A stretch of DNA of 64,000 nucleotides, taken from assembly GCF_039555335.1 (NCBI RefSeq), contig NC_092628.1:80626315-80690314 (forward strand), read 5' to 3'. Below are positions 12,976-25,800 of the stretch, piece after piece. A model generated the notes under the pieces. It was not told where the DNA came from. It did no database searches and saw nothing but the letters and a program-made list of their open reading frames with translations. Made by a program: the position numbers and the translations under genes. The stretch comes from Amphiura filiformis (lineage: Eukaryota > Echinodermata > Ophiuroidea > Amphilepidida > Amphiuridae). The first letter of the stretch is position 1, and every line of letters starts with the position of its first letter.

Positions 12976-13345
12976 TTGGGGAGAACATGGCCTAATGGTT
13001 AATGCATGAGGTCTTGATTTGGGGGAAAATGTCTGAAATTAATTGTCAAGCCCTGTAGATTAAATTAAAATTCAGACTTCCATTCTCCCCATGGTTCAGT
13101 TAGAATTGGGTACATGAATCATGAATTTACTCGGAGTGGACGTTAAGCCATCAGTCCCTTGTGAAGAGAGCAATATTTGTACATGCATCTCACAGCCAGT
13201 TTAAAAAAGAGTAGGGTGTAAACCCCTGAGTGCTAGTGTTACAACTCGTCCCGGTGTTCAAATGGACCACAATGGAAAGAAGCTTCAATCAAGGCTTTCT
13301 TGGGTTATCCTGGGTTGCCAAACCCCGAACAAATCAAACCAAAAC
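12976..13345 (+). mobile_element. tRNA-derived SINE-like retroposon
   Basis: Begins with a tRNA-like A-box region (acatggcctaatggttaatg). The body contains ctcggagtggacgttaagcc and ccctgtagattaaatt, wording common in marine deuterostome SINEs. It then runs into tcttgggttatcctgggttg. No open frame. It lies downstream of the AGMO stop codon, so it is outside the coding region. Confidence 0.55.
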
Positions 13346-13662
13346 GTTTAAGTGGTTTTACACATTGGCATTGCGCGGTATTTTACATTAATGTACATTT
13401 TCTGTAATTTGATTCACTAATTCTGTGCATAGGAGCGACTTGTATTGAACTTTATAAAAATGGTCATAAAAAGTGGATATAAATTACATCCAAACATGAT
13501 TGTACACTATCTGTCTAAAATGACAATAAAAGCATTGTTTTGAGACCCGCGGTTGAAAACAGTCATGTATCTATCATCCGATAGAACACAAGCTACCATT
13601 TTTTTATGTGGAATAATTGCTTGGTATCGCCTGTGTTCTATCTAGCAATATGGCTAGGGTAA

Positions 13663-13855
13663 CTACTCTACTTTCTTCTTTCCATTGATGAGAACCTGTG
13701 GAATCCATATGAGAGTCGAGAGTCCAAATGCAACTCTTAATAGGATGAGATGATAATAATACACAGCAGCATAGTCTGGCATACTCCTTGTAATGTAAGC
13801 ATCCATTGACAAGACCATCACACAACGGATAAGCTCCAATACTGGTGCATAGGAT
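13663..13855 (-). CDS. AGMO: AGMO coding exon 12 with stop (residues 385-448)
   Basis: Acceptor TGTGTAG. Encodes [20 protein letters not shown] and ends [13 protein letters not shown] then TAG at 13665-13663. The lysine-rich last residues (KKKVE) could serve as an ER-retention-like tail, which is inference. The 3' UTR lies below 13663. Confidence 0.93.
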
Positions 13856-16800
13856 CTACACAAAGAGAAAGGAATGTCACGGAATTGTAAAATTATAAGT
13901 TTGAAGTGCAGTTATGTATATTTCAAAGTAGGATATTATTTTTATCCAGTAAATAATATTGCAATCTGAACATTGCTATTAGTCTAGGCAAGACTTTAGA
14001 ATAAGTACACGCCCAAGAGCTGTACTTCATTCCATGATGATCATTGTTCTCAAAATAATCAGAGGGTGTATGACAGGAGTGGCATTCCATATTCCAAAAT
14101 TGTGCCCTGGTCTAATTTTACCATTTTTACTTTCCCAAAATACAATATAATACTTGGTTCATGCAAATGCAAGTATTCTCTCGTTTTTTGCTGAAAGTTA
14201 CTTTGTGCCGTCCTCCCAGAAAAACTTGTGCTGTGGTCAATATCTGATTGCTTGTGTACCGTGAAATTAATTATATCAAGTGAAATCATATATCATGATA
14301 TAAAAGTTATAAGCAGCAGATGCTTATGTTTTCTTCTCTTCCATAAACCAAAGAACCAAGCCACCAGGTTTTAATGCAAAAAACATGAAAATCTGCTTAT
14401 TTTGGGCATTATTTTAACCACCCATCCCCCTCTGGTGGGTTCCTAGTCCTCTATTACTGATATTGAAGGATTGTTTACTTCAACTTACTTAACATCACAT
14501 AATGCACCAACACATGTAAAACTGTAAATAAGAAAGCTTATCCCAATCATGGCTCCCAAAGCTGTGTGCATCTGAAAAATAAATATGGAAAAATATTAAT
14601 ATAGCAGAATTTTGAAGGAGTAATTTTCATGGTGTTATGAGCAATAGCATGGCACCAGGTCTATGTGTACCATAAAGCAGTAGCAATAGGAAGTAAAACT
14701 TGCACCAGATAAACTCACATGTTAGGCTCAAACATTGAAAGTACGAATTTGAGATTACAATCTGATGTACTGGACTTGCTTTTTTATATTTCACATCCTA
14801 TCCCGTATGCATCATCAGGCCGACTAAATTTCTGGCAGCAAAGGTCCGTTGACCTATGAAGCAGATGTTGTTGTGTCACAGGTCACAGTTGAGTTAGACC
14901 TCTGATAGAGGTTTATTAAAGTATCTCACGCGCACACAATGCACTGTGGGATGATTTTGGTACAGCTTGAACTTTGACTGTTGCCAGCATCAGGAAGATT
15001 GCTTTAATTATTCATTTACCATGTAATTATTCATTTATCATGTAATTATTCATTTATTATTGTAATCATGTTATTATTAAAAATATTTTGAATAATTGAT
15101 TTGTTAGTTTACGTTTAAAAAAAATGTTTTAGTAAAAACATTTAAGCAATATTTTGTAATAAAAAAATGCTATAATTTTGTACAAAAAAAATCCCAGGGA
15201 GCTTTAAGCAAAAGAAGGGACAAAGAGGGTGCTATGGGCATGCAAAACCCAAATCAACCAATCAGAAGGTATGTTTGATATTTTGGTATTAAAGCCTAGG
15301 ATCAAGTTAATTCCATACTCACATCATATTTACTGCCATACATATCCATGACCATGATGTTAAGGGCAAAGTGTATCGTCACATACACCTGACACCATCC
15401 TGCAATCTGTGTCCGATACTTAGGCATTGGGTACTTAATCTGTAAGTAACAAGTGAAAAAAAAAAAATAATATGAAGAGTACCATAGTCAAAGTACAGTG
15501 GTGCAATTTCCCCTAGTCAGAGAATACGGCAATTTTGCAAGAATTTCTTTTTTTTTAACTCCATGAAATTCAATTTGTACCCCCCCCCCCCCAAATTTTT
15601 TTTGCCTCCACTGGTCAAGTATTACCATTAACATTATTCAAAAAACTAATAATTCTTGTTAATAATTCTGAAAAAAAAATGCATAAGATAAAACCCCAGG
15701 GGTGGATTTTACTAACATTCAGATTGCATTGTTACTTTCAACCCATCATTAGTCCAATGCTTACATTAGAATTTCTATGTCAGAGTTATGTTTGGACTTG
15801 CCAGTTAAAGAACTTACAACCCATGATGGAATAAAAATATCTTACAAATGAACTTCAGAATGACTGAAATGGAAAGGAGCACCGTCTTCATTAGTCACTA
15901 ACAAAGTGCTCTACCCAGAGGCCTAAACCCCACAAGGACTCTGCACACTTCACAGTGTGTCTTGTTTCAAGACCATTTTGGATTTTAGAGTGGCAGTTTT
16001 CAATCAGTGCATTAACGTGGTTGTGTCTACAGCGTACGGACTAATTGTCTTTCTCCACATGCATATACACCCAGTGAGATTAGATTAGCACACACGATTT
16101 GAATCTGTCACTGCGAATTTGCCATAGCGTAGTCTCAACTTGAAATGAGATGCACTATAATGACTGATAAATGCTCAAAAACTGCTCCAGATCTATCTTT
16201 TGCTCCAGCGCAAATTCCAAATGAATTTATTGGCATTGGACCGCTGGTTCTGCATGCCCGGTTCCATCTGGTTTTCACTGTTTAGAACAATTGAAATTGA
16301 ATGGAACCGCCGGTCAACTGCCGGTTGAGTTTTGATTTCATCCTTAAATAACATGTTATCTGTTTAGACAATTTATCTACTTACATCTGGTATATCTTCT
16401 ATATTTCCAAGCCTAGGTTTACCGGGTTCCCATCCAGGACCTTTAAAGATGACACATAACTTGTTGAAGATGCCTTGCTGCAACCAGAACTGTTGCCACA
16501 TCCACTGCATATGACACAACTAAAGAGAAGAGAACACAGCAAAAGGTAATCAACACTCTTTATGGGGTAGTTTGCTGACTGGCAAAATAAACCACAATGT
16601 GTGACAACCTTGCTGCAACCAGAACTGTTGTCACATCCACAGCACACAACTAAAGAGAAGAGAACACAGCAAAAGGTAATCAACACTCTTTATGGGGTAG
16701 TTTACTGACTGGTAAAATGAACCACAATGTGTGTCAACCTTGCTGCAACCAGAACTGTTGTCACATCCACAGCACACAACTAAAGAGAAGAGAACACAGC

Positions 16801-19800
16801 AAAAGGTAATCAACACTCTTTATGGGGTAGTTTACTGACTGGCAAAATGAACCACAATGTGTGACAACCTTGCTGCAACCAGAACTGTTGTCACATCCAC
16901 AGCACACAACTAAAGAGAAGAGAACACAGCAAAAGGTAATAAACACTCTTTATGGGGTAGTTTACTGACTGGCAAAATGAACCACAATGTGTGTGACAAC
17001 CTTGCTGCAACCAGAACTGTTGCCACATCCACAGCACACAACTAAAGAGAAGAGAACACAGCAAAAGGTAATCAACACTCTTTATGGGGTAGTTTACTGA
17101 CTGGCAAAATGAACCACAATGTGTGACAACCTTGCTGCAACCAGAACTGTTGTCACATCCACAGCACACAACTAAAGAGAAGAGAACACAGCAAAAGGTA
17201 ATCAACACTCTTTATGGGGTAGTTTACTGACTGGTTAAATGAACCACAATGTGTGTCAACCTTGCTGCAACCAGAACTGTTGATACATCCACTGCACACA
17301 AGTAAAGAGAAGAGAACACAGCAGCAAAAGGTAATCAACACTCTTTATGGGGTAGTTTACTGACTGGCAAAATGAACCATAATGTGTGACAACCTTGCTG
17401 CAACCAGAACTGTTGCTACATCCACTGCCCAGCAAACACAAAACGTTTTCGACATCATTCGCAAAAGGTTTTAAAAGGTTGTCAGAAAACGTTTAAATGT
17501 CGGGTTATATAAAGGGTATATTAAGAGTATAAAACGTTTTCATAACCTTAAAAATATTTTGTGATAATCTACTGCTCAGCAAACAAAAATGTTTTACAGA
17601 AAACGTTTAAATGTCGGGTTATATAAAGGGTATAAAAACGTTTTAATAACATTCCAAAAACATTTGTGAAAACTTGATACAAAACATTCTAAACAGAATG
17701 TTATTTTGGGGTTGCGAAAAATGTTTGCCCGAAATATTTTCCATAACATTTTAAAAACGTTTTCATTACTTTTATATAACCCGACATTTAAATGTTATTA
17801 AAAGGTTTTGAACAAAACCTTATATTAAGAGTATAAAACGTTTTCATAACCTTAAAAAATATTTTGTGATAATCTACTGCTCAGCAAACAAAAATGTTTT
17901 ACAGAAAACGTTTAAATGTCGGGTTATATAAAGGGTATAAAAACGTTTTAATAACATTCCAAAAACATTTGTGAAAACTTGATACAAAACATTCTAAACA
18001 GAATGTTATTTTGGGGCCCGAAATATTTTCCATAACATTTTAAAAACGTTTTCATTACTTTTATATAAACCCGACATTTAAATGTTATTAAAAGGTTTTG
18101 AACAAAACATTTTAAGAACATTTCTGTATTTGCTGGGTTCAAATATGTTAACATAATGTTATTTAAGAATTGACACAATATTTGGCAAAAATGTTTGCAA
18201 AAATAGTTTACAATAACATTTTGTGAAAACATTAAAAAATATTGTTGTAGTGTGTTTTCATACAAAAACGTTTTAAAAACGTTATCATGACCTTTATATA
18301 ACCCGACATTTTAATGTTATTAAAACGTTTTTACCTAAACCAAAAGCCAAAATATAACTTCTTTAAAACGTTTTTAAAACGTTTTTGTGTTTGCTGGGTG
18401 CACACAACTAAAGAGAAGAGAACGCAGCAAAAGGTAATCAACACTCTTTATGGGGTAGTTTGCTGACTGGCAAAATAAACCACAATGTGTGACAACCTTG
18501 CTGCAACCAGAACTGTTGTCACATCCACAGCACACAACTAAAGAGAAGAGAACACAGCAAAAGGTAATCAACACTCTTTATGGGGTAGTTTGCTGACTGG
18601 CAAAATGAACCACAATGTGTGACAACCTTGCTGCAACCAGAACTGTTGCTACATTCATTGCACAAAACTAAAGAGAAGAGAACACAGCAAAAGGTAATCA
18701 ACACTCTTTATGGGGTAGTTTACTGACTGGCAAAATGAACCACAATGTGTGACAACCTTGCTGCAACCAGAACTGTTGATACATCCACTGCACACAACTA
18801 AAGAGAAGAGAACACAGCAAAAGGTAATCAACACTCTTTATGGGGTAGTTTACTGACTGGCAAAATGAACCACAATGTGTGACAACCTTGCTGCAACCAG
18901 AACTGTTGCCACATCCACAGCACACAACTAAAGAGAAGAGAACACAGCAAAAGGTAATCAACACTCTTTATGGGGTAGTTTGCTGACTGGCAAAATGAAC
19001 CACAATGTGTGACAACCTTGCTGCAACCAGAACTGTTGCCACATCCACAGCACACAACTAAAGAGAAGAGAACACAGCAAAAGGTAATCCACACTCTTTA
19101 TGGGGTAGTTTGCTGACTGGCAAAATGAACCACAATGTGTGACAACCTTGCTGCAACCAGAACTGTTGCCACATCCACAGCACACAACTAAAGAGAAGAG
19201 AACACAGCAAAAGGTAATCCACACTCTTTATGGGGTAGTTTGCTGACTGGCAAAATGAACCACAATGTGTGACAACCTTGCTGCAACCAGAACTGTTGCC
19301 ACATCCACAGCACACAACTAAAGAGAAGAGAACACAGCAAAAGGTAATCAACACTCTTTATGGGGTAGTTTACTGACTGGCAAAATGAACCACAATGTGT
19401 GACAACCTTGCTGCAACCAGAACTGTTGTCACATCCACAGCACACAACTAAAGAGAAGAGAACACAGCAAAAGGTAATCAACACTCTTTATATGGGGTAG
19501 TTTGCTGACTGGCAAAATGAACCACAATGTGTGACAACCTTGCTGCAACCAGAACTGTTGTCACATCCACAGCACACAACTAAAGAGAAGAGAACACAGC
19601 AAAAGGTAATAAACACTCTTTATGGGGTAGTTTACTGACTGGCAAAATGAACCACAATGTGTGACAACCTTGCTGCAACCAGAACTGTTGCTACATCCAC
19701 TGCACACAACTAAAGAGAAGAGAACACAGCAAATGGTAATCAACACTCTTTATGGGGTAGTTTGCTGACTGGCAAAATGAACCACAATGTGTGACAACCT

Positions 19801-22800
19801 TGCTGCAACCAGAACTGTTGTCACATCCACAGCACACAACTAAAGAGAAGAGAACACAGCAAAAGGTAATCAACACTCTTTATGGGGTAGTTTACTGACT
19901 GGCAAAATGAACCACAATGTGTGACAACCTTGCTGCAACCAGAACTGTTGTCACATCCACAGCACACAACTAAAGAGAAGAGAACACAGCAAAAGGTAAT
20001 AAACACTCTTTATGGGGTAGTTTACTGACTGGCAAAATGAACCACAATGTGTGACAACCTTGCTGCAACCAGAACTGTTGCTACATCCACTGCACACAAC
20101 TAAAGAGAAGAGAACACAGCAAATGGTAATCAACACTCTTTATGGGGTAGTTTGCTGACTGGCAAATGAACCACAATGTGTGACAACCTTGCTGCAACCA
20201 GAACTGTTGTCACATCCACAGCACACAACTAAAGAGAAGAGAACACAGCAAAAGGTAATCAACACTCTTTATGCAGTCTATATATCGAATTGATTAATTC
20301 GAATTAAACAATTCATCGAGTGGCCATGGGCAGCGCCATTAGACATGTTACAAGACTACCAAGTGACAGGTGATGGACCGTTCACACACAAAAGAATAGG
20401 CACTTTTTTGATAATTTTCACCAAGGTTACTCAAAACTTATCTAGTTAATTTATTATACAGCAGGGGTCTCTGTCCTTTTAATATGTTCTGAAAAACTTA
20501 ATTTAAAAAATATTTACCGACGGAAATAAAAATCCATCGACGGATAGTCTTGTTATGCTCTCACAAACTTAGAAAAAAATCTGAAAAATCCAAAATGTTG
20601 GTCTAAAAATTGGCCAAGGTTACTGCTGTCCCATTCAAAAGCATAGAAAGACCTCCCACGGCGTTGAGGTCAACTTTCTAGACTTCCTGTCTGTGGCAGT
20701 AATGGCTACTACCCAGTGCAAACATCAATGAATTGTTTAATTCGAATTAATCAATTCGATATTACAGACTGTTATGGGGTAGTTTACTGACTGGCAAAAT
20801 GAACCACAATGTGTGACAACCTTGCTGCAACCAGAACTGTTGCCACATCCACAGCACACAACTAAAGAGAAGAAAACACAACAAAAGGTAATCAACACTC
20901 TTTATGGAGTAGTTTACTGACTGGCAAAATGAACCACAATGTGTGTCAACCTTGCTGCAACCAGAACTGTTGCCACATCCACTGCACACAACTAAAGAGA
21001 AGAGAACACAGCAAAAGGTAATCAACACTCTTTATGGGGTAGTTTACTGACTGGCAAAATGAACCATAATGTGTGACAACCTTGCTGCAACCAGAACTGT
21101 TGCTACATCCACTGCACACAACTAAAGAGAAGAGAACACAGCAAAAGGTAATCAACACTTATGGGGTAGTTTACTGACTGGCAAAATGAACCACAATTTG
21201 TGACAATTCCACAGATATGATAGAAAATGTGTTTCACGGAACATGTGTCTCACCTTACATCCACCTTGTTGGTCTGATGTAAGTTCTAGTAGGAAATCCA
21301 CCCATCAGCAAACCCAACCTGCAAGAATGACGCAAGATGAAGTACATGTCTCCCAAATTACTGCGCACACATCACTCAGAATATGCTCTCTAAATTCAAA
21401 AGATTGGGTTGTCCGACGGATTCTATTTTCAATCGATACGACATACCTTCTAGCTGTATTAAGAGAGCCACCAAGTTTAATAATACTTTTGATGGACATT
21501 TAATCGTATAGAGACAATTTTGGAGACATTTTTGGTGTTTAAATTTTGACCGAAAGTTGTAAAATTGGCGGCAAAAATATGCATCCAAGTAGCCCATCCA
21601 ACCCGACTACGCAGGCTAAAGCTGTGGAGGACATACCTGTGTAGTGTGCACAGTAACTCTTTCGGCCCGCTAGATGATGTAGATACGATACCATGTCTAC
21701 ATCATCGCATATTCAAGATGATCGATCACCGGGTCAATCACCTAGTGCACAATCTAGTATAGACAACACAGTTCGTGCCAAAGATGTCTTTCAACAATTT
21801 TTTACTTTTTTTACATTTCGAATCAATTGAGGTATCATCTTTACCATTATAACTCTATTGTTCTCAGTTGTTATCTTGGTACCAATCCAAAATAGATTGA
21901 AATATTCAAACTGAAGGATTGAGATGTGTGAGTGATCAAATAAAACTTTTGTTTTGTTGCAGATCAATTTTTTGAAGAAAGTGACAAAAGCTTTTGGGAT
22001 CTAATTCTGAAATCATTTGAGGTTTGCAAACGTTCACAGATATAAACAAAACGACTCCGATCAAGATCAAGGGATATCACATGAGTATGACCGTATCAGC
22101 AGAAAACATATTCCACAAAGCTTTGGCTATATCTGAAGGCAGAGAAAATGCCACATCTTGTTTGATAGATATAAAAATCCAAACTCTGTCAAGACAGAAG
22201 AGGGACAGGGGAAGATTTGGTCAAATATATGATGTAATCGGAGGAAGATCATCCCCAAATGGAAGATGTTTTTAAATGGCATATGTCACAAGCGCAGGCA
22301 CTGATTCTAACTATGTAGTTGATCATGTCTGCATACCTGGAGATATAAGATGACTTAAGTACATGTGCGTTATGGGAGGTTTCAAGGACATAATATGTCC
22401 TTGATTATAGAAGGCAGTGTCTATTGATACAAGGAATCAAAATCTGGTGGAGGAAAAGCTGTAGTATCTTCCCTCATCTTGCCAACTTTGACAGGAGATG
22501 TTCTCATATTGGTGTCACTGGTCAAGCTGTTATCAAGTCTCCAGATACTGATGAACATGATGTTATCTTCCACGTTTGAGTTATGGATTGAAATTGGAAC
22601 CACTTACCAGTCTATGATATTTGCAAAGCCATAAGTAATCTCATGTACCGGATTTTTCCAGCCATCCATGCTGTCACTGGGTGTGATAATGTATCATCAC
22701 TTCATAGGATTAGAAAGCGGGAAAGCGGCCCGTTATGAAAGAGGAATCGGAAGGAGGCGAAAGACATGGTTCATCATTAGAAGAAGCAATATCAGCTGCA

Positions 22801-25800
22801 AGAAAGCTATTTCTGAAGTTGTATTCAACAGGGAAAAGGAAGGCTACCGACATGATGGATCTAAACAACTTACGGCTTCTGCTTGCCAACGGGCAAAAAT
22901 CAACATTCATCTGTTGCCAAACCTCAGCCATCAGAAGCTGCGTTTTCATATTATGTGCAGAGAACCTCATTGCAAACACAAGCCTGGATGACTACAACAG
23001 AAGCTGACATACATTTGGAGTCACATATTTGGACATGGTTGGTATCACAAAGGTGAATCAGTTGTGCCCAAGTTTTTTGATGGATGTCATGTGAAATGCT
23101 TACTGAGCTGACATGCAATAAAATAAGTGTCAACCTGAATGCTCTTGCCAAAGAAATAATAAACTAATTATTTTATTGCAATTCTTGTGATTAGTGTAAT
23201 TTATGGCAAAGATGTATGTTTTTCTGATTGGATTGTGCAATTATGTGACTTTTCATAAGACTCACGTTTTGTTTTTTAAGAATGTGTTTTAGCTTTTGAT
23301 CTCATTGTTTTCCATTCAAATAAATTGCTGTATGTAATTTTTAATCATGTTTAGCAATTGTTTTTCATTGTATTAATTGACATTTCATTCAAGTTAATCA
23401 TTCAGTATTAATTCTTTTTGTACCTGAGTTTGAATGGGGTCAAACGTCTGTATAGGATGCACTAGACCATACACAACTTCTTCTTCTTGCTCTGCTTCAA
23501 AGGTACCTGGGTAAAAAAAAAAAAAAAAATCAAATAATATGAAGCAAAAATATATTACATGATAAAATTAACCCTAACACTGAACGAAAAAGGAGAGATG
23601 ATGAACAAAGAAGTCACTTGGTACCTCCAAGATTCGAACCTTTGACCCCTCAGGTGTCAAGCACACGATCACCAGCAGGCAGCCACAGGGGTTGCGCTGG
23701 CCCGGCCAGCGATTCCCTGAGCATATAGCACTTAGGGTGGTTGCATCATCGCATCACGTGGGATTCATGCATGTGTGGTGGTTATCATTGTGATATTCTG
23801 TGGTATTTATGGGTGTTGGGTTACTGTGGGTGATTAAAAATTGACTGCATTCAGGATTCATGGATCACCCTCATGTCCGATTGGAACTGAAAAGAGTTTT
23901 CCGAATGAAAGTTTTCTGGTAAGCAAGCTTCTATAAGAAACGTTGCACACTGTCAACCCACAATTGTGAGTTGTGCTAGACTTACCAAATAATCTGTCCC
24001 ATATTATAAGTGTGCCAGCATAATTTTTGTCAATACAGTACCGGTTACGACCTGTAGAAGGAAACAAATTTACAACAAAAATAAACATTGTTCAATTGCA
24101 TAGCGAATATTTGTGTTTTAAAACATAAATTAAGAAAAATATACAATACTAAAGGGTTTGTTATATACTGTGTATCAAAATCTTTGTTTGTTATATTAAG
24201 CTTCGTTCTCTTGCTTCTCCTCCCTCGTTAAAGTTCAGAAGTTGTTAAGTTTTATTGGAATTTTAACTTAAATTACTTGAGTTTACTATTTGAGTATAGC
24301 CTGTAGTGGAATATTCAGACAGAGTAGTATCTCTGAAGGTTCCCCAGTGCAAGTGGCATACCCAAGGGGGGGGGGGCAGTTGTCCAGGGCCAAATCACTG
24401 TTGTCAGTCAGTTGCACAAATGCACCCAGTCAGGGAAAAAATTTGGGGGTTATCAATTATGGTGAGGGAAGCGAGTCAGGGGAATCAAGCCCTCTGGCCC
24501 CAACCTTTGAAAACCTGTGGACACCACTGAGTTTTCCTGTTGCATTCTGAGCAAAAGAAACCTTCGTGATCTTTGAAACTTAAGACCATGTCTCGTAACA
24601 AAATTAGGTGAATAAAAAGGTTGGGGAAAGTCTTAATATTCCCTCGATCTTAAACAAACCTATAAACCTTTACATTAAAATAATGAACATCACCTCAAAG
24701 AATTTAATATTGTATACAAATTACAAATATTACTATAATTGTGTAATAATCTTACCATGATGTACTCTATGATGACTAGGTGTATTAAGAATATATTCTA
24801 GAGGGCCTAGTGACTTGATGATCTGGCAGTAAAAAGATAGATGAATGAATGTGGTCAAAGTCAATCTATGTATAACAAGTTAATAAAAATCTTTTAGTTT
24901 GAAATTCATTTGTTGCAAACTCATTTTAGCAAATTCACATTATCTGTGTTCAGGAATAATTATAAGGCAGGGGTGAAAAACAGTATGCAGAAACGCAGGA
25001 ATCTTCATTGCATTCATCTAGTTTTATTAAATACCTTCCAACTGTAAATTGCATCTTTATTGCTGAACTGGAAGCAAGTCACAGTCAGCCATTTAATTTT
25101 CATTGACTTTTATCATTTCATCCCAATGATACACTTGTGTACCTTTATATAACACATTGTACATAATTCATTTTAATTCAATTGAATCATAATCACACAT
25201 AAAAAAGCATAGCATATTCTTATATTTATAACGGACTAATATAATATAAAATGACTGTGAAGAGTTAACAAACACTTTCAATCAATGATTGTGCTTTAAT
25301 TTAATTAAAAATTAATTTTATTTTTATAAAGCAAATTTCAGAAATTATGAGAATAATAACAATGCTTTATATTCATTATGTGAAATTGTTGGAGTTTGTT
25401 TAGGCTTAGGTATTTTTCTGAGAGCACATCAGTGGCATTCTCCTCAGGAGCATTCCTCATCCCGAACAAAACCCGGCAATTTCACACAATGGCCTCAAAC
25501 CAGATTCTGTGCAATCATTATTGTATCAGCCCATTATGGTTGGTAGAGTGACATACATACATACCCTTGTATGGATCCAAAACTGGTATAGGGTGTTGAA
25601 CTGTACATGCACATATATAGCTGAAGCTGGAAGGGCTAAGGCTAATACGGTATAAAATACCTGGAGAAATCAAGGAAAAAATAAAAACAAATGAGCATTA
25701 ATAAAGCAGGTCATCATACTATATCATTCCAACATGTTTTCAGCATAAAACTTTTGGCAATTAGTACAGAAAACATCTACTTGTCTATGACATTTTCTTT

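Larger units (their letters stand above)
16472..21206 (-). repeat. ~130-bp minisatellite derived from the AGMO intron 8/exon 9 junction
   Basis: About 25 units occur with a period of 130 bp (a few 128-132), counting the real exon 9 boundary as unit 1. Read on the gene strand, each unit has a pyrimidine tract (ttgctgtgttctcttctcttt), AG, then ttgtgtgctgtggatgtg, caacagttctggttgcagcaag, and about 70 bases of intron-like DNA. Units are highly alike. Private variants (aaatggtaat, aataaacac, ttgctacatccactg) recur at a 390-bp spacing between 19.6 and 20.1 kb, a three-unit higher-order repeat. Two transposons interrupt the array (17428-18398 and 20274-20771). Because 130 is not a multiple of 3, it yields many overlapping Cys-rich ORFs of 61-105 residues that are not genes. 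Confidence 0.95.

Noticed and set aside
16399..21158. Many overlapping cysteine-rich ORFs of 61-105 residues that look like small secreted proteins
   Set aside because: They are translations of the 130-bp minisatellite on the AGMO strand. The period is not a multiple of three, so each frame runs through one or two units and stops. They contain the AGMO splice acceptor and show no independent gene signals.
16472..21206. Regular repeats considered as a CRISPR array
   Set aside because: Units are contiguous 130-bp copies without unique spacers, in an animal intron, with no cas genes.
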